Source of the DNA: Streptomyces sp. NBC_01235
GTDB lineage: Bacteria > Actinomycetota > Actinomycetes > Streptomycetales > Streptomycetaceae
Direction: 5' to 3'
DNA length: 64,000 bases
NCBI RefSeq assembly: GCF_035989285.1
Contig: NZ_CP108513.1
Coordinates: forward strand, 682,001 to 746,000
Of the stretch, positions 33,621 to 42,688 are shown in pieces (position 1 is the stretch's first letter; each line of letters starts with the position of its first letter). A program made the position numbers and the translations under genes. Under the pieces are notes generated by a model. The model saw nothing but the letters and a program-made list of their open reading frames with translations. It did no database searches and had not been told where the DNA came from.

Positions 33621-36008
33621 ATGCCTCGCACCGACGGGCAGTCCGGCCGACGCATACGGCGGCTGGACGAGGCCCACCCCGTCGAGTCCGTGACCATCGC
33701 GGTGACGGACGGGGACACACGCGTGGCCTACTGGAGTCGCGAGGCCCAGGAGCTTCTCGGATACACCTCCGCGGAGATCATCGGCCGGCCCCTGGACGAC
33801 CTGCTCTCCGCCGACGGTACGACGCTGCGGCATCGCGACGGCAGCCTGCTGGACACACAGGTCCACCTGAGCCCGTTGCTCGGCGCCACGCAGCAGCAGA
33901 GCTTCCTCGTGACGACCATTGCGTCACCGGGCACGGGGAAGCTGCAGGACCTCATGTGGTGGCTGCTGGAGCAGCAGTCCCCGGCTCTGTCGATCTACGA
34001 CCGTGAGGGCAGGCTGCTGTGGTCCAACGAGGCCGCACGGCAGGCGGTGGGCCTCGCCCAGAGCGAAGTCCGCGGCCGACGTCCGACCGAAGTCCTCCAG
34101 GGGCCCGCGTTCGAGGAGTTGGAGCGCAGGATCCTCAGGGTCGGCGAGACCGGCGAGCCGGAATACACCGAACTCGTCGTGGCACTCCCGCGGGAACCCA
34201 GGGCGCATGCCTGGACCGCGGACGTCTTCCCGCTCAAGGACGCGGGCGGCCGGGTGCACGCGGTGGGCCTGGTGGGCAACGACTACTCCGAACAGCACCA
34301 GAGCCGTGAGCGCATGGCCCTGCTCAGCGAGGCCAGGACCCGCATCGGCGCGAGCCTGGACGTGGCGGGCACCGCCCAGGAACTCGTCGACGTGACCGTG
34401 ACGGTCTCCCACTTCGCCGACTTCGTCAGCGTGGATCTGCTGGAGGACGTCTTCCGTGGCGCGCTGCCCGGCCCCGGTCCCCGCACAGGACCCCTCTCGC
34501 TGCGACGGGCGGCGCAGGGCGGCGTCCGCCCTCTCCCGCCCGACGCCGCCCCTGCTGTCGGGGCGATCCATGCCCATCCGCAGTCGTCCCCCATCGTCCG
34601 CTGCCAGGTCACCGGCCGTACCGTGCTGGCCTATATACAGGACCCCGACATCGAGCGCTGGCTCGCCAAGAACCCCGTCCACGCGGCGTACGCCCACGCC
34701 CTCGGAACGCACTCCCTGCTCGCGGTGCCCGTCCGGGCCCGCGGCGTGATCCTCGGCACTGCTCTCTTCCTCAGGCACGCCGCCTCGCCCGACCCTTTCA
34801 CCTCCGACGACGTGACCGTCATCGAGGACCTGGTGGCCAAGGCCGCCGTCTGCCTGGACAACGCCCGCCGCTTCACCCACGAACGCGGCATCGCACTGGC
34901 GCTCCAGCGGTCCCTCCTGCCGGGGAGGCCGACCCTCCACCCTGCGGTGGAGACGGCGTCCCGCTATGTGCCTGCGGGCGGCAGTGCCGGGGTGGGCGGC
35001 GACTGGTTCGACGTGATCCCGCTCCCGGGGGCGCGCGTCGGCCTCGTCGTAGGCGACGTCGTCGGGCACGGCATCAGTGCCTCGGCCACCATGGGCCGCC
35101 TGCGCACAGCGGTGCGCACCCTCGCCGACATCGACCTGGCACCCGACGAGCTCCTCACCCACCTCGACGACATCGTGACCCACTCCGGGCTCCCCCAGGA
35201 CGCCGACGACGTCTCGGCGCAACAGATCCCGGGAGACATCGGCGCCACGTGCCTGTACGCCGTCTACGATCCCGTCTCCCGCATCTGCTCGCTGGCCCGC
35301 GCCGGCCACCCGCCTCCAATCCTGGTCGGGCCGGACGCGACGGCCCGCGTCGTGGAGCTGCCAGCCGGCCCTCCCCTCGGCCTGGGCAGCCTGCCCTTCG
35401 AGGCGGCGGAGTTCACGATGCCCGAAAACAGCGTGCTGGCACTGTTCACGGACGGTCTCATCGAGAGCCGCCATTACGACCTCGACGAAGGAAACCGCAT
35501 CCTGTGCCGGGCACTCGCCCGGCCACAACCCTCACTCGAAGCCCTCTGCGACACCGTCCTGGACACCCAACACCTTGCGGTCGACGGCGACGACGTCGCC
35601 CTGCTGCTGATCCGCGCCCGGGCCCTCGGCCCGGAAAGCCTGGCCACCTGGGACCTGCCCAGTGATCCCGCGATCGTCGCTAAGGCCCGCAAACGCACCT
35701 GCGACCGTCTCACCGAATGGGGGCTCGACGAGGCGTCGCTCGTCACGGAACTCGTCGTCAGCGAGCTGGTCACCAACGCCATCCGCTACGGCACCGGCCC
35801 GATCCGACTGCGGCTGATCAAGGACCGGACACTCACCTGCGAGGTGTCCGACGGCAGCAGCACCAGCCCTCACCTGCGCAGGGCCCGGCTGACCGACGAG
35901 GGCGGCCGCGGCCTGCTGCTGGTCGCCCAGCTCACCGAAAGGTGGGGCACTCGCCATACGCCTGCGGGCAAGACCATCTGGGCCGAACAGCTCCTCCACA
36001 CCGCCTGA
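33621..36008 (+). CDS. PAS-GAF-SpoIIE phosphatase with HATPase domain
   Basis: A 795-residue multidomain signalling protein typical of Streptomyces. PAS-like region at ~20-110 (YWSREAQELLGYTSAEIIGRPLDDLL), second PAS at ~115-235 (SIYDREGRLLWSNEAARQAVGL), GAF domain at ~240-420, SpoIIE PP2C phosphatase at ~425-650 ([28 protein letters not shown], with the metal-binding aspartates) and a GHKL/HATPase_c domain at ~665-790 (LVVSELVTNAIRYG, DEGGRGLLLVAQLTERWG). Such proteins dephosphorylate anti-sigma-factor antagonists, and the ATPase domain can act as an anti-sigma kinase. The ATG at 33621 is chosen because the upstream frame is arginine-rich and overlaps the TetR gene. No antagonist or sigma factor gene is adjacent. 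Confidence 0.9.
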   Translation: MPRTDGQSGRRIRRLDEAHPVESVTIAVTDGDTRVAYWSREAQELLGYTSAEIIGRPLDDLLSADGTTLRHRDGSLLDTQVHLSPLLGATQQQSFLVTTIASPGTGKLQDLMWWLLEQQSPALSIYDREGRLLWSNEAARQAVGLAQSEVRGRRPTEVLQGPAFEELERRILRVGETGEPEYTELVVALPREPRAHAWTADVFPLKDAGGRVHAVGLVGNDYSEQHQSRERMALLSEARTRIGASLDVAGTAQELVDVTVTVSHFADFVSVDLLEDVFRGALPGPGPRTGPLSLRRAAQGGVRPLPPDAAPAVGAIHAHPQSSPIVRCQVTGRTVLAYIQDPDIERWLAKNPVHAAYAHALGTHSLLAVPVRARGVILGTALFLRHAASPDPFTSDDVTVIEDLVAKAAVCLDNARRFTHERGIALALQRSLLPGRPTLHPAVETASRYVPAGGSAGVGGDWFDVIPLPGARVGLVVGDVVGHGISASATMGRLRTAVRTLADIDLAPDELLTHLDDIVTHSGLPQDADDVSAQQIPGDIGATCLYAVYDPVSRICSLARAGHPPPILVGPDATARVVELPAGPPLGLGSLPFEAAEFTMPENSVLALFTDGLIESRHYDLDEGNRILCRALARPQPSLEALCDTVLDTQHLAVDGDDVALLLIRARALGPESLATWDLPSDPAIVAKARKRTCDRLTEWGLDEASLVTELVVSELVTNAIRYGTGPIRLRLIKDRTLTCEVSDGSSTSPHLRRARLTDEGGRGLLLVAQLTERWGTRHTPAGKTIWAEQLLHTA

Positions 36009-36239
36009 GCGGACGCCTGCCCCGCGGCGCGACCAAGACCGGGGATCGGGGATCGGGACAGACGCTGCCCCATTCACGGCGGAACCACAGCCTGGGTCGG
36101 CTTGTCGTCCGGGGGATGCGGTGGATCCCCTTGACGTCGCACCAGCCCACCCAGGGGACGTTGCTTCAGTCGCGGATCGGCTCCCATTCCCGATCAACCG
36201 CGGGACGGCAGGAGCGGGTACTCACACCACCCGCAGTCG
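36009..36239. other. Gene-free gap after the phosphatase
   Basis: No intact or recognisable gene. The minus strand may hold the decayed end of the acyl-CoA synthetase fragment described next. Confidence 0.4.
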
Positions 36240-36405
36240 AGGAAACGAGCGGCGAGAGTGCTTCCAGCGCTTTCGGATCGACCGTCAGACCCGGCCGTGG
36301 CCGGACATGGGCGACGACGGCTTCTCCCCATTTCTCGTCGGGGACGCCGATCACAGCGGTCCCAAGGACCGACAGGTCACCGGCCAGCACATCCTCGACC
36401 CCTCG
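36240..36405 (-). pseudogene. Remnant of an AMP-dependent acyl-CoA synthetase C-terminus
   Basis: One minus frame reads GVEDVLAGDLSVLGTAVIGVPDEKWGEAVVAHVRPRPG, the C-terminal subdomain of acyl-CoA synthetases (pattern AVIGVPDEKWGEAV). The catalytic lysine region is absent. Upstream the frame becomes unlike the family, and downstream it runs into unrelated sequence. Clearly a broken piece. Confidence 0.75.
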
Positions 36406-36525
36406 GGGTAGGAAGCCGCCACATACCAGCTGTTGCGAAGCTACGCCGTTGTCGGCGATGACCTCGATCGGCTTTCCGGCAAACGAGGGCGCGCCCGTCG
36501 CGTCATCGCCCTTTGGGTCCGACGA

Positions 36526-36650
36526 TCAGAACAGGCCGTTGTCGTGCGGCAGGGTGTCCGGGATGGCGAGGACGATGTCCCAATGCTCGACGATCTTGCC
36601 GTCGGCGACACGGAACAGATCGTTCCGCTGCGGTCGAGGGCCATCTCGAC
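36526..36650 (-). pseudogene. Remnant of a SnoaL-like protein C-terminus
   Basis: A minus frame ending in a stop at 36526-36528 reads NDLFRVADGKIVEHWDIV then PDTLPHDNGLF. It closely resembles the end of the SnoaL protein at 5874 (DLFRVQGRKIVEHWDVLQD). The N-terminal part is missing. Confidence 0.7.
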
Positions 36651-36852
36651 ACGCCGCACTGCGGGGCGGTCATCTGCGTGTCGCACCCTTACCGAGCGGC
36701 GTCAACAAGGGGACAGCTCGTACATGTACTTCAGAGTGCTTCGGAGTCCGCCGGGTTCTGACACAGATTGGACGCCTGTTCGCTCGTGGCAACGCCACCG
36801 CATGGGGCCCTCAAGCCGAAATACGGGCCAGCCAACCCTGCGCTTCGGCTCA

Positions 36853-37160
36853 TCACGCGCCGTCGACAGCAGCTGGGTGGTTCTCGATCCATGCGAGCCC
36901 TCCAAGGTCCAGCTGGCGCCGAGCGCGAGTGACGGCGACGTAGGCGAGGCGTGCGTCCGTATCGCTCACGGGTTCCGGGATCGGGCGGCCGCCGTCGTCG
37001 AGCTGGTCACTGTCCGGCGGCGGGGGAAAGTCGTCCGCGATTCTGACTTGCCCGCGCCGGCCTGCAGCACCAGGTGGTGGCCGTCGCGGAAGGTGTCCAC
37101 GGCATGGGCCTGTTCGTCAGTGGGTGTATGCAACAAGAGCTCCGCGGTGGATGGGGTCAA
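36853..37160 (-). pseudogene. UvrD/Rep-like helicase gene with large internal deletion
   Basis: The start region reads HTPTDEQAHAVDTFRDG then HLVLQAGAGK, the first helicase motif of UvrD-like proteins, truncated inside the Walker A loop (expected GAGTGKT). After a short frameshifted stretch, VSDTDARLAYVAVTRARRQLDLGG follows, which is motif VI (VTRAR) and the C-terminus. Everything between, normally several hundred residues, is gone. The TTG start at 37158-37160 overlaps the preceding stop (TTGA). It was once the second gene of an operon and cannot be functional. Confidence 0.8.
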
Positions 37161-37426
37161 GGGGTCACGTGAGAGCGGTTCGGCCGACAACCGTCCGCGT
37201 CGCGCGAGAGCGGCGACGTGGGGTGTCGGCGGTCGAGCAGGATGCGGGCCGCGCAGGCAAGCACGTCTTCGGGGGCGTGATGGACGATGAGGCCCTGGAG
37301 CTGCGCGGTCAGTTGCCGGGTGCGGCCCCACTCGTCCCGTTCCATTGCCGCTACGACGGTCCGGCCGATGAAGTCTCCGGGCTTCTGCCCCTGAGCTGCC
37401 GCGGCCTGCTTGATCACCGAGCGCAT
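37157..37426 (-). CDS. Small hypothetical protein upstream of the helicase remnant
   Basis: An 89-residue frame, MRSVIKQAAAAQGQKPGDFIG then TVVAAMERDEWGRTRQL, with coherent reading further upstream to the stop at 37574 (LRSVRHELDRLLPIDVLTTHYPDG). The upstream part has no ATG or GTG start, so the original N-terminus may be lost. It overlaps the UvrD-like start by 3 nt and was probably coupled to it. I recognise no family. Likely a decaying partner of the helicase. Confidence 0.45.
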   Translation of the reverse strand: MRSVIKQAAAAQGQKPGDFIGRTVVAAMERDEWGRTRQLTAQLQGLIVHHAPEDVLACAARILLDRRHPTSPLSRDADGCRPNRSHVTP

Positions 37427-37573
37427 GGCGCGGGTGAGGGCAAGGTTGAGCAGGACGTGACCTGATCCATCGGGGTAGTGGGTCGTCAGGACGTCGATGG
37501 GCAGTAGCCGATCAAGTTCGTGGCGAACAGACCGCAGCGCACGTCCCGGCGACTTTGGCCCGGCGAACAGCCA

Positions 37574-38063
37574 TCAGGCGGGTGCGGTCGACGTTCGCCG
37601 CGAGCGGCACGGCTCGGCAGGCCCTGTCAAGCTCTCCGCCGGTGGGCGGCCTGGTCAGGACGGGCTGCAGCACCCAGCGCCTGGTCGCGTCGATCAACCA
37701 GCTCCGCACCCCAGCCAACCGCAAGGGCGGCAAACGCGAACTCCTGCGCCGTCTCGAAACGTACTCCGACCTCCTCGCCACCGCCTGCGACCGGCCCGTT
37801 GCCTCGCTACAGACTGGCAGCCTCGAAATCGACCTCCCAATTCCTCACTCCCAACAAGCAGCGGGGAGGCCGCCTCGTGCTCCGGCACCGGATCGCACGC
37901 TACGCCGTACGACTCGGTGCCGCGTACGACTCTGCCAGCCTCGCCCTCCCGTAGAGCTCGGGCATCGTCAAGGGCCACGTCAACCGCAAGACCACCATGC
38001 GACAGAGGTACAGCCGAGCCTCGTTCCGCCTCCTCCGCACCCTGTTCCTTCTCCGATCATGAC
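37574..38063. other. Degenerate stretch, no gene assigned
   Basis: Plus-strand frames such as GGKRELLRRLETYSDLLATA and QRGGRLVLRHRIARYAVRLG look weakly protein-like but are in different frames and match nothing I can name. Consistent with decayed coding DNA. Confidence 0.35.
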
Positions 38064-38607
38064 CTGGGGGGACCAAGATGCCGGTGACGTGGTGGGCGAC
38101 GAAGTCGTGCAGGTCGGCGGCGATCGCCAGGCGCTCCTCGCGGCGGGTCTCGCTGACGGCGACGGTGCAGCGGTAGTCGACGGAGCACAGGTAGGCCGCA
38201 AGGCCGGCCACCAGACCGATGAGGACCAGGCCGCCGACCATGAAGCCGAGGGTGCCGCCGTCCTTGAGCGAGTGCGAGTAGCGGACCGGCGTGAGCAGCA
38301 GGGCGACGCCGTTCAGCGTGCCGCACACCACGGCCCACAGCGGCCTGCAGTGCCGTACGGCGATGAAGAGCAGGGACAGCAGGATCGCGATCTCGCCCGG
38401 GGTGGACAGGGCCTGCGGCCCGGCGAGCAGCGTGCCCACCGAGTAGAGCAGGGACCACAACGCCGTTACGGCGGTGCGCAGTTGGAGGGTGAGCCAGGCG
38501 GGGTGCCGCTCGGCCGGCCACAGGACGGCGACGAGTCCGACCAGGAGCAGTACGACCGTCGTCCGTACGTTCTCGTCGGCGTTGGCCACGTTCACGACGT
38601 CGGCCAC
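38064..38607 (-). pseudogene. 5' fragment of a NarL-type sensor histidine kinase
   Basis: About 175 residues: a membrane region with at least four helices (TTVVLLLVGLVAVLWP, GEIAILLSLLFIAV, LGFMVGGLVLIGLVAGLAAYL) followed by RREERLAIAADLHDFVAHHVTGILV, the HisKA_3 phosphoacceptor box with the conserved histidine. The frame then turns into arginine-rich sequence where the rest of the dimerisation and ATPase domains should be. The 5' end is uncertain (GTG 38607). No response regulator remains nearby. Confidence 0.75.
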
Positions 38608-38862
38608 CGCCGCCTGACGCAGACGGGCGGCGAGGGCGCCCCGAGGATCGGGCTCGCGCCGTTCAACATCCGGGACGCCGGCGACCTCAGTATCGGCCGC
38701 CGCCTCAGCCCCGCACGGCCCAGTTGCGCTGACCCTGAGGAATTAGCAGGTCAGCGGGCCTAGGAAGCCAACAAGCCAAGCCCATCGCGCGTCAGGCCAA
38801 GCGCTCCGTTCAGTGCCGACTATCCCGCTTTTATGCCAACTGAAAAGCCTCGTCACAGCAGG

Positions 38863-40041
38863 CTAACGCCGCACCCGCGGCATCCCCAGCCCGATCCACG
38901 AGATGATCTCCCGCTGGATCTCGTTGTTGCCGCCGCCGAAGGTGAAGATCACGGCGGAACGGTAGCCGCGTTCGAGCTCGCCGTGCAGGACGGCCCCCGC
39001 GGAGCCCTCCTGGAGTGCGGCGGGGGCGGCGACGATCTCCATCAGCCAGGCGTAGGCGTCCCGGCGGGCCTCGGAGCCGTAGACCTTGACGGCGGACGCG
39101 TCCTGCGGGGTGAGGGTGCCGTTCTGGAGGGCGCCCACCATCTGCCAGTTGAGGAGCTTGAGGGCGTCGAGCTTCACGTGGGTCCGGGCGAGCCGGCGGC
39201 GCACCCAGGGCAGGTCGACGACCCGGCGGCCGTCGGCGAGTTTGGTCTCCGTCGCCCAGCGCTGCACGTCGTGCAGGGCTCGGATGGCCATGGTGCCGTG
39301 CGCGGCGAGGGTCACGCGCTCGTGGTTGAGCTGGTTGGTGATCAGCCGCCAGCCCTGGTTCTCGGCTCCGACGCGTCGGGTGACGGGGACGCGGACGTTC
39401 TCGTAGTAACTGGCGGTGGTGTCGTGGGAGGCGAGGGTGCGGATCACCGTGCAGGAGTAGCCGGGGTCGGTGGTCGGGACGAGGAGCATGGTGATGCCCT
39501 TGTGCGGCGGCGCCTCGGGGTCGGTGCGCACGGCGAGCCACACCCAGTCGGCGGTGTCGCCGTTGGTCGTCCAGATCTTCTGCCCGTCGACGACGTATGT
39601 GTCGCCCTCCCGGACCGCGCGGGTCTTGAGGGCGGCCAGGTCGGTGCCCGCATCCGGCTCGCTGTAGCCGATGGCGAAGTCGATCTCGCCGGCGAGGATC
39701 TTCGGCAGGAAGTACGCCTTCTGATCGTCGGTGCCGTACCGCATGATCGTCGGTCCGACCGTGTTCAGCGCCATCAGCGGCAGGGGTACGCCGGCCTGGG
39801 CGGCCTCGTCGAAGAACACGAACTGCTCGATCGGGGTGAGGCCGCGGCCGCCGTACTCCTTGGGCCAGCCGACGCCGAGCCATCCGTCCGCGCCGAGCCG
39901 CCGGATGGTCTTGCGGTAGAAGCGTTTGGCGGCGACGGGGTCGGTGTGCCGGGCGTAGGCGTTGTCGGGCACCAACTCGGCGAAGTATGCGCGCAGTTCG
40001 GTGCGCAGCCGTAGCTGCTCGGGCGTGTGGTCGAGGTGCAC
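38863..40041 (-). CDS. Acyl-CoA dehydrogenase family protein
   Basis: A 392-residue FAD-dependent acyl-CoA dehydrogenase. The N-terminal helical domain (LDHTPEQLRLRTELRAYFAELVP) leads to GWPKEYGGRGLTPIEQFVFFDE and the substrate/FAD region IGYSEPDAGTDLAALKTRA and KIWTTNGDTADWVWLAVRT. The C-terminal domain has LNHERVTLAAHGTMAIRAL and ends TFGGGNNEIQREIISWIGLGMPR. AGGAGG lies 5 nt before GTG 40041. The FadE-like members with this tail often act on branched or steroid side-chain CoA esters, sometimes as heteromers, but no partner gene is adjacent. It is divergent from the repeat protein at 40151. Confidence 0.9.
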   Translation of the reverse strand: MHLDHTPEQLRLRTELRAYFAELVPDNAYARHTDPVAAKRFYRKTIRRLGADGWLGVGWPKEYGGRGLTPIEQFVFFDEAAQAGVPLPLMALNTVGPTIMRYGTDDQKAYFLPKILAGEIDFAIGYSEPDAGTDLAALKTRAVREGDTYVVDGQKIWTTNGDTADWVWLAVRTDPEAPPHKGITMLLVPTTDPGYSCTVIRTLASHDTTASYYENVRVPVTRRVGAENQGWRLITNQLNHERVTLAAHGTMAIRALHDVQRWATETKLADGRRVVDLPWVRRRLARTHVKLDALKLLNWQMVGALQNGTLTPQDASAVKVYGSEARRDAYAWLMEIVAAPAALQEGSAGAVLHGELERGYRSAVIFTFGGGNNEIQREIISWIGLGMPRVRR

Positions 40042-40150
40042 GGCGCCTCCTGGCTCCCCAAGGCCGGTGTCCTGACGGCGCACACCGTAGAACGTGTTTC
40101 AGAAATTGGGAATGGCGGGGCGCCAAGAGGTGCGGGAAGGATGTCCTCCC

Positions 40151-42112
40151 ATGACGCTTGAAGAACTCAAGGCGCTGCTCAGGCGGGCGGGGCTCGAGAT
40201 CGCGGAGCCCTGGTGGGCCGCGGGGCCGTTGCCACTCCGGGAGGCATGGCGCCGGATCGCCTCGGGAGAGACCGCGCCGACGGTCACCGTCCGGGGGGAC
40301 CGGGCCGCCGAGGTCAACGTGCAGTGGTATCGGATCGCGGTGGAGACCGGCCTGTTCGACGCTGACGGAACGTTCCTCATCGTCATGGAGGGCCCCGGGC
40401 AGCGGACCTGGGCGCGCGTTCGACTCGCACCCGGCTGGGACTTCGCGGGCGTACTGGGCGAACTGCCTGACGGACGGCCGAAGTTCGTCGCCATGGCGGT
40501 CGACGGGGACACCGTGCTCGGCGTGACCGGCACGGCGGAGGAGGTCCGGATCACGGTCGTGGACCGGATCGCCGAGCGGCTCGACTCCGAGGCTCGGGCG
40601 GCCGTCCAGGAGACTCCGAGCGAGCGGGCTCAGGCCTGGGAGTCGCTGTTCGAGGAGGCCTCGGCGAGCCTGTGCCGGCACTGGGCCAACGGCCTCAGCG
40701 GCAACCCGGCCGCCCCCGAGGACGTACGGGTGGCTCTGCTGGACGCGACGAGGTACCCGCTGTACCGGGCCGAGTCGGCGGCGGTGGTGGAGGCGGCCAT
40801 GGCCCGCACCGACTGGGGGACGCGCGAGACGCTGGCCGAGTACCAGCCGAACCTCACGCCGGAGCAGCGCAGCCGCATGATCCTCTCCGAGGAGGAGCCC
40901 GGGCGCCGGGCGGGGCTCGTCTGGATCGCCTCGCGGCGGGGAGTGGAACTTCCCGCCGTCACCTGCGAGCGGCTCGCGGCCGACCCCTCCGCTCTCGTCC
41001 GTGCGGAGGTGGCGGGACTACTCTGCCTGCCGGTCCCGGTGCTGACGGCCCTGGCCACCGACTCCCACGCGTCCGTGCGGGCCGCGGCCTGCGGGCCCGC
41101 CTGGCCGCACCTGGACGACCGGGCGCGCGAGGGCCTGCTGGCCGACCCCGACGGCAGTGTCCGTACGGCCGCGTTGCTGAGGCGCCACGAGGACCATCCG
41201 ATGCCCTGGTCCGTGTTCGAGGCGCTGGGCCTCCCGGCCCGGGCGGTGGAGTGCTGCCGGCTGGAGCCCGAAGTCGCCGAGCGACTCGCCCGCGAGGACG
41301 CCCCGGGCCGGCGCCGCTCCCTTGCCCGCAACCCGCACCTGGACACCGGCCTGGTCCTGCGCCTCGCCGACGACCCCGACGACGACGTCCGCTTCCAGGC
41401 GTCGGTGCACCCCGGCCTCACCGAGGAGGAACGCGCCCGCGTCGACTTCCCGATCGACCAGGGACTCATGCGCAATGACCTCGCCTGGGTGGTGGCGCTC
41501 CACGACGTTCCCGACGCCATGCGCCGCCTGGCCGCCTCCGCCCACCCCGCGATCCGCCGGAGCGTCGCCCGTGCCCGGCGCCTCCCGCCGGACGTCGTCG
41601 AGCGCCTGGCCAAGGACGAGGACCGGGTCGTCCACCTCTTCCTCACCGAGTCCTGCGACGACGCGCCCTCTCAGACGCTGCTGTCGGTGTGGCGCTGGTG
41701 GACCGGCAGCCTCAGCCACCCGGACCGACCGCACGGCCACCCCAACTTCCCCCGCACCGGCCTGCTCCGGTACGCCGACGACCCGAGTCCGCGGATGCGC
41801 CGGCTGGCCCTGGACGACCCTGACGCGACGGCCGAGCTGGTCGAGCGGGCCTGCCGGGACAGCGGCGAGGAGGTCAGAGCGCGGGCCGCGGGCGACCCCC
41901 GTCTCTCCGCCGTCTCGGCGGTACGGCTGCTGAGCGACCCGGACAGCACCGTCCGGCACTCGGCCGTCCGGCACCCGGGCCTGCCCGCACGGGTCCTGGT
42001 GGGACTGCTGCGGGACACCGAGACCGCGGAGCAGGCGGCACGGCATCCGGGACTGCCCCTGCCGGTCATCCGCCGGATGCTGCACGAGATACGGGAGCGA
42101 GGCGTCGCATGA
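40151..42112 (+). CDS. Leucine-rich-repeat-variant (LRV)/HEAT-like repeat protein
   Basis: A 653-residue repeat protein. Residues ~1-150 form a compact N-terminal domain (GLEIAEPWWAAGPLPLREAWRRI, VNVQWYRIAVETGLFD). From ~200 to the end are helical repeats of ~25-40 residues of the LRV type, such as LARNPHLDTGLVLRLADDPDDDVRFQASVHPGL and RRLALDDPDATAELVERACRDSGEEVRARAAGDPRL. Such repeats usually serve as protein-binding scaffolds; no catalytic motif is visible. GGAAGG is about 10 nt before the ATG. The stop is followed by the tandem repeat at 42123. Function unknown. Confidence 0.8.
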   Translation: MTLEELKALLRRAGLEIAEPWWAAGPLPLREAWRRIASGETAPTVTVRGDRAAEVNVQWYRIAVETGLFDADGTFLIVMEGPGQRTWARVRLAPGWDFAGVLGELPDGRPKFVAMAVDGDTVLGVTGTAEEVRITVVDRIAERLDSEARAAVQETPSERAQAWESLFEEASASLCRHWANGLSGNPAAPEDVRVALLDATRYPLYRAESAAVVEAAMARTDWGTRETLAEYQPNLTPEQRSRMILSEEEPGRRAGLVWIASRRGVELPAVTCERLAADPSALVRAEVAGLLCLPVPVLTALATDSHASVRAAACGPAWPHLDDRAREGLLADPDGSVRTAALLRRHEDHPMPWSVFEALGLPARAVECCRLEPEVAERLAREDAPGRRRSLARNPHLDTGLVLRLADDPDDDVRFQASVHPGLTEEERARVDFPIDQGLMRNDLAWVVALHDVPDAMRRLAASAHPAIRRSVARARRLPPDVVERLAKDEDRVVHLFLTESCDDAPSQTLLSVWRWWTGSLSHPDRPHGHPNFPRTGLLRYADDPSPRMRRLALDDPDATAELVERACRDSGEEVRARAAGDPRLSAVSAVRLLSDPDSTVRHSAVRHPGLPARVLVGLLRDTETAEQAARHPGLPLPVIRRMLHEIRERGVA

Positions 42113-42122
42113 CGAGCCGGCT

Positions 42123-42189
42123 CGGACCGGCGTCGCGCGAAGCCGGACCGGCGTCGCGACGAAGTTCAGACCAGCGTCGCGATGAAGTC
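42123..42189. repeat. Short tandem repeat overlapping the end of the copper-protein gene
   Basis: Three imperfect units of about 21-24 nt sharing GACC-GCGTCGCG and GAAG. The third unit encodes the last codons of the protein at 42166 (DFIATLV), and the two others lie just beyond its stop. It looks like replication slippage of the 3' coding end. Confidence 0.6.
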
Positions 42190-42540
42190 CGTGCAGGTTT
42201 CGGCGCAGGCACGGCAGGCGGCCGCGCTCTCCTCGGTTCCCGGATACTTGTCGAAGACGTGGGCGCACTCAAGGCAGACGGTCCGGCACCACTCCAGTTG
42301 GGCGCGGATGCCGGCCTCGTCCATGCTCGTGTCCTCGGACAGCACTCGGCAGGTCGCGTCGCACACCTCCGCGCACATGATGCCCTTGCGTCGCACGGGT
42401 TCCTGATGTTCGGTCCCGTCCGGTTCCACGAGGCTCGCGCGCAGCGCACAGGCTCGCGCACACTCGGTGCACGCCTGGGCGCATGCGAAGCGGTCCTCCA
42501 GGAACCGGAAGAGCTCCTGTTGGGATGTCGTCGAAGTCAC
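42166..42540 (-). CDS. Four-helix bundle copper-binding protein (DUF326)
   Basis: A 124-residue cysteine-rich protein of the four-helix copper storage (Csp/DUF326) group. Cysteines line the helices: FACAQACTECARACAL, MCAEVCDATCRVL, WCRTVCLECAHVF and AACRACAETCTDF. These C-x3-C-x2-C patterns bind many Cu(I) ions within the bundle. No signal peptide is visible, so it is the cytosolic type. It lies convergent to the LRV gene with 53 nt between stops. No copper-responsive regulator is adjacent. Role in copper buffering is inferred from the family. Confidence 0.88.
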   Translation of the reverse strand: MTSTTSQQELFRFLEDRFACAQACTECARACALRASLVEPDGTEHQEPVRRKGIMCAEVCDATCRVLSEDTSMDEAGIRAQLEWCRTVCLECAHVFDKYPGTEESAAACRACAETCTDFIATLV

Positions 42541-42688
42541 CTCTGGCGGGTAGCCGGGACCGGCGGCGCCAAACCCACCCGATCGCTCCGGCGACTTTCG
42601 CCGAACGCCGTGCGCGAAGGGTCACGGACAGAGAGTCACGAACCTGGAATGGCGGGTTCATGACCCGTTGGTGGGGTATTCGCCTGAT

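Noticed and set aside
37574..38063. Plus-strand hypothetical gene
   Set aside because: Protein-like pieces lie in different frames and have no clear start, and the region overlaps the decayed kinase end.
42123..42189. CRISPR array
   Set aside because: Only three imperfect short units without spacers; one unit is coding.
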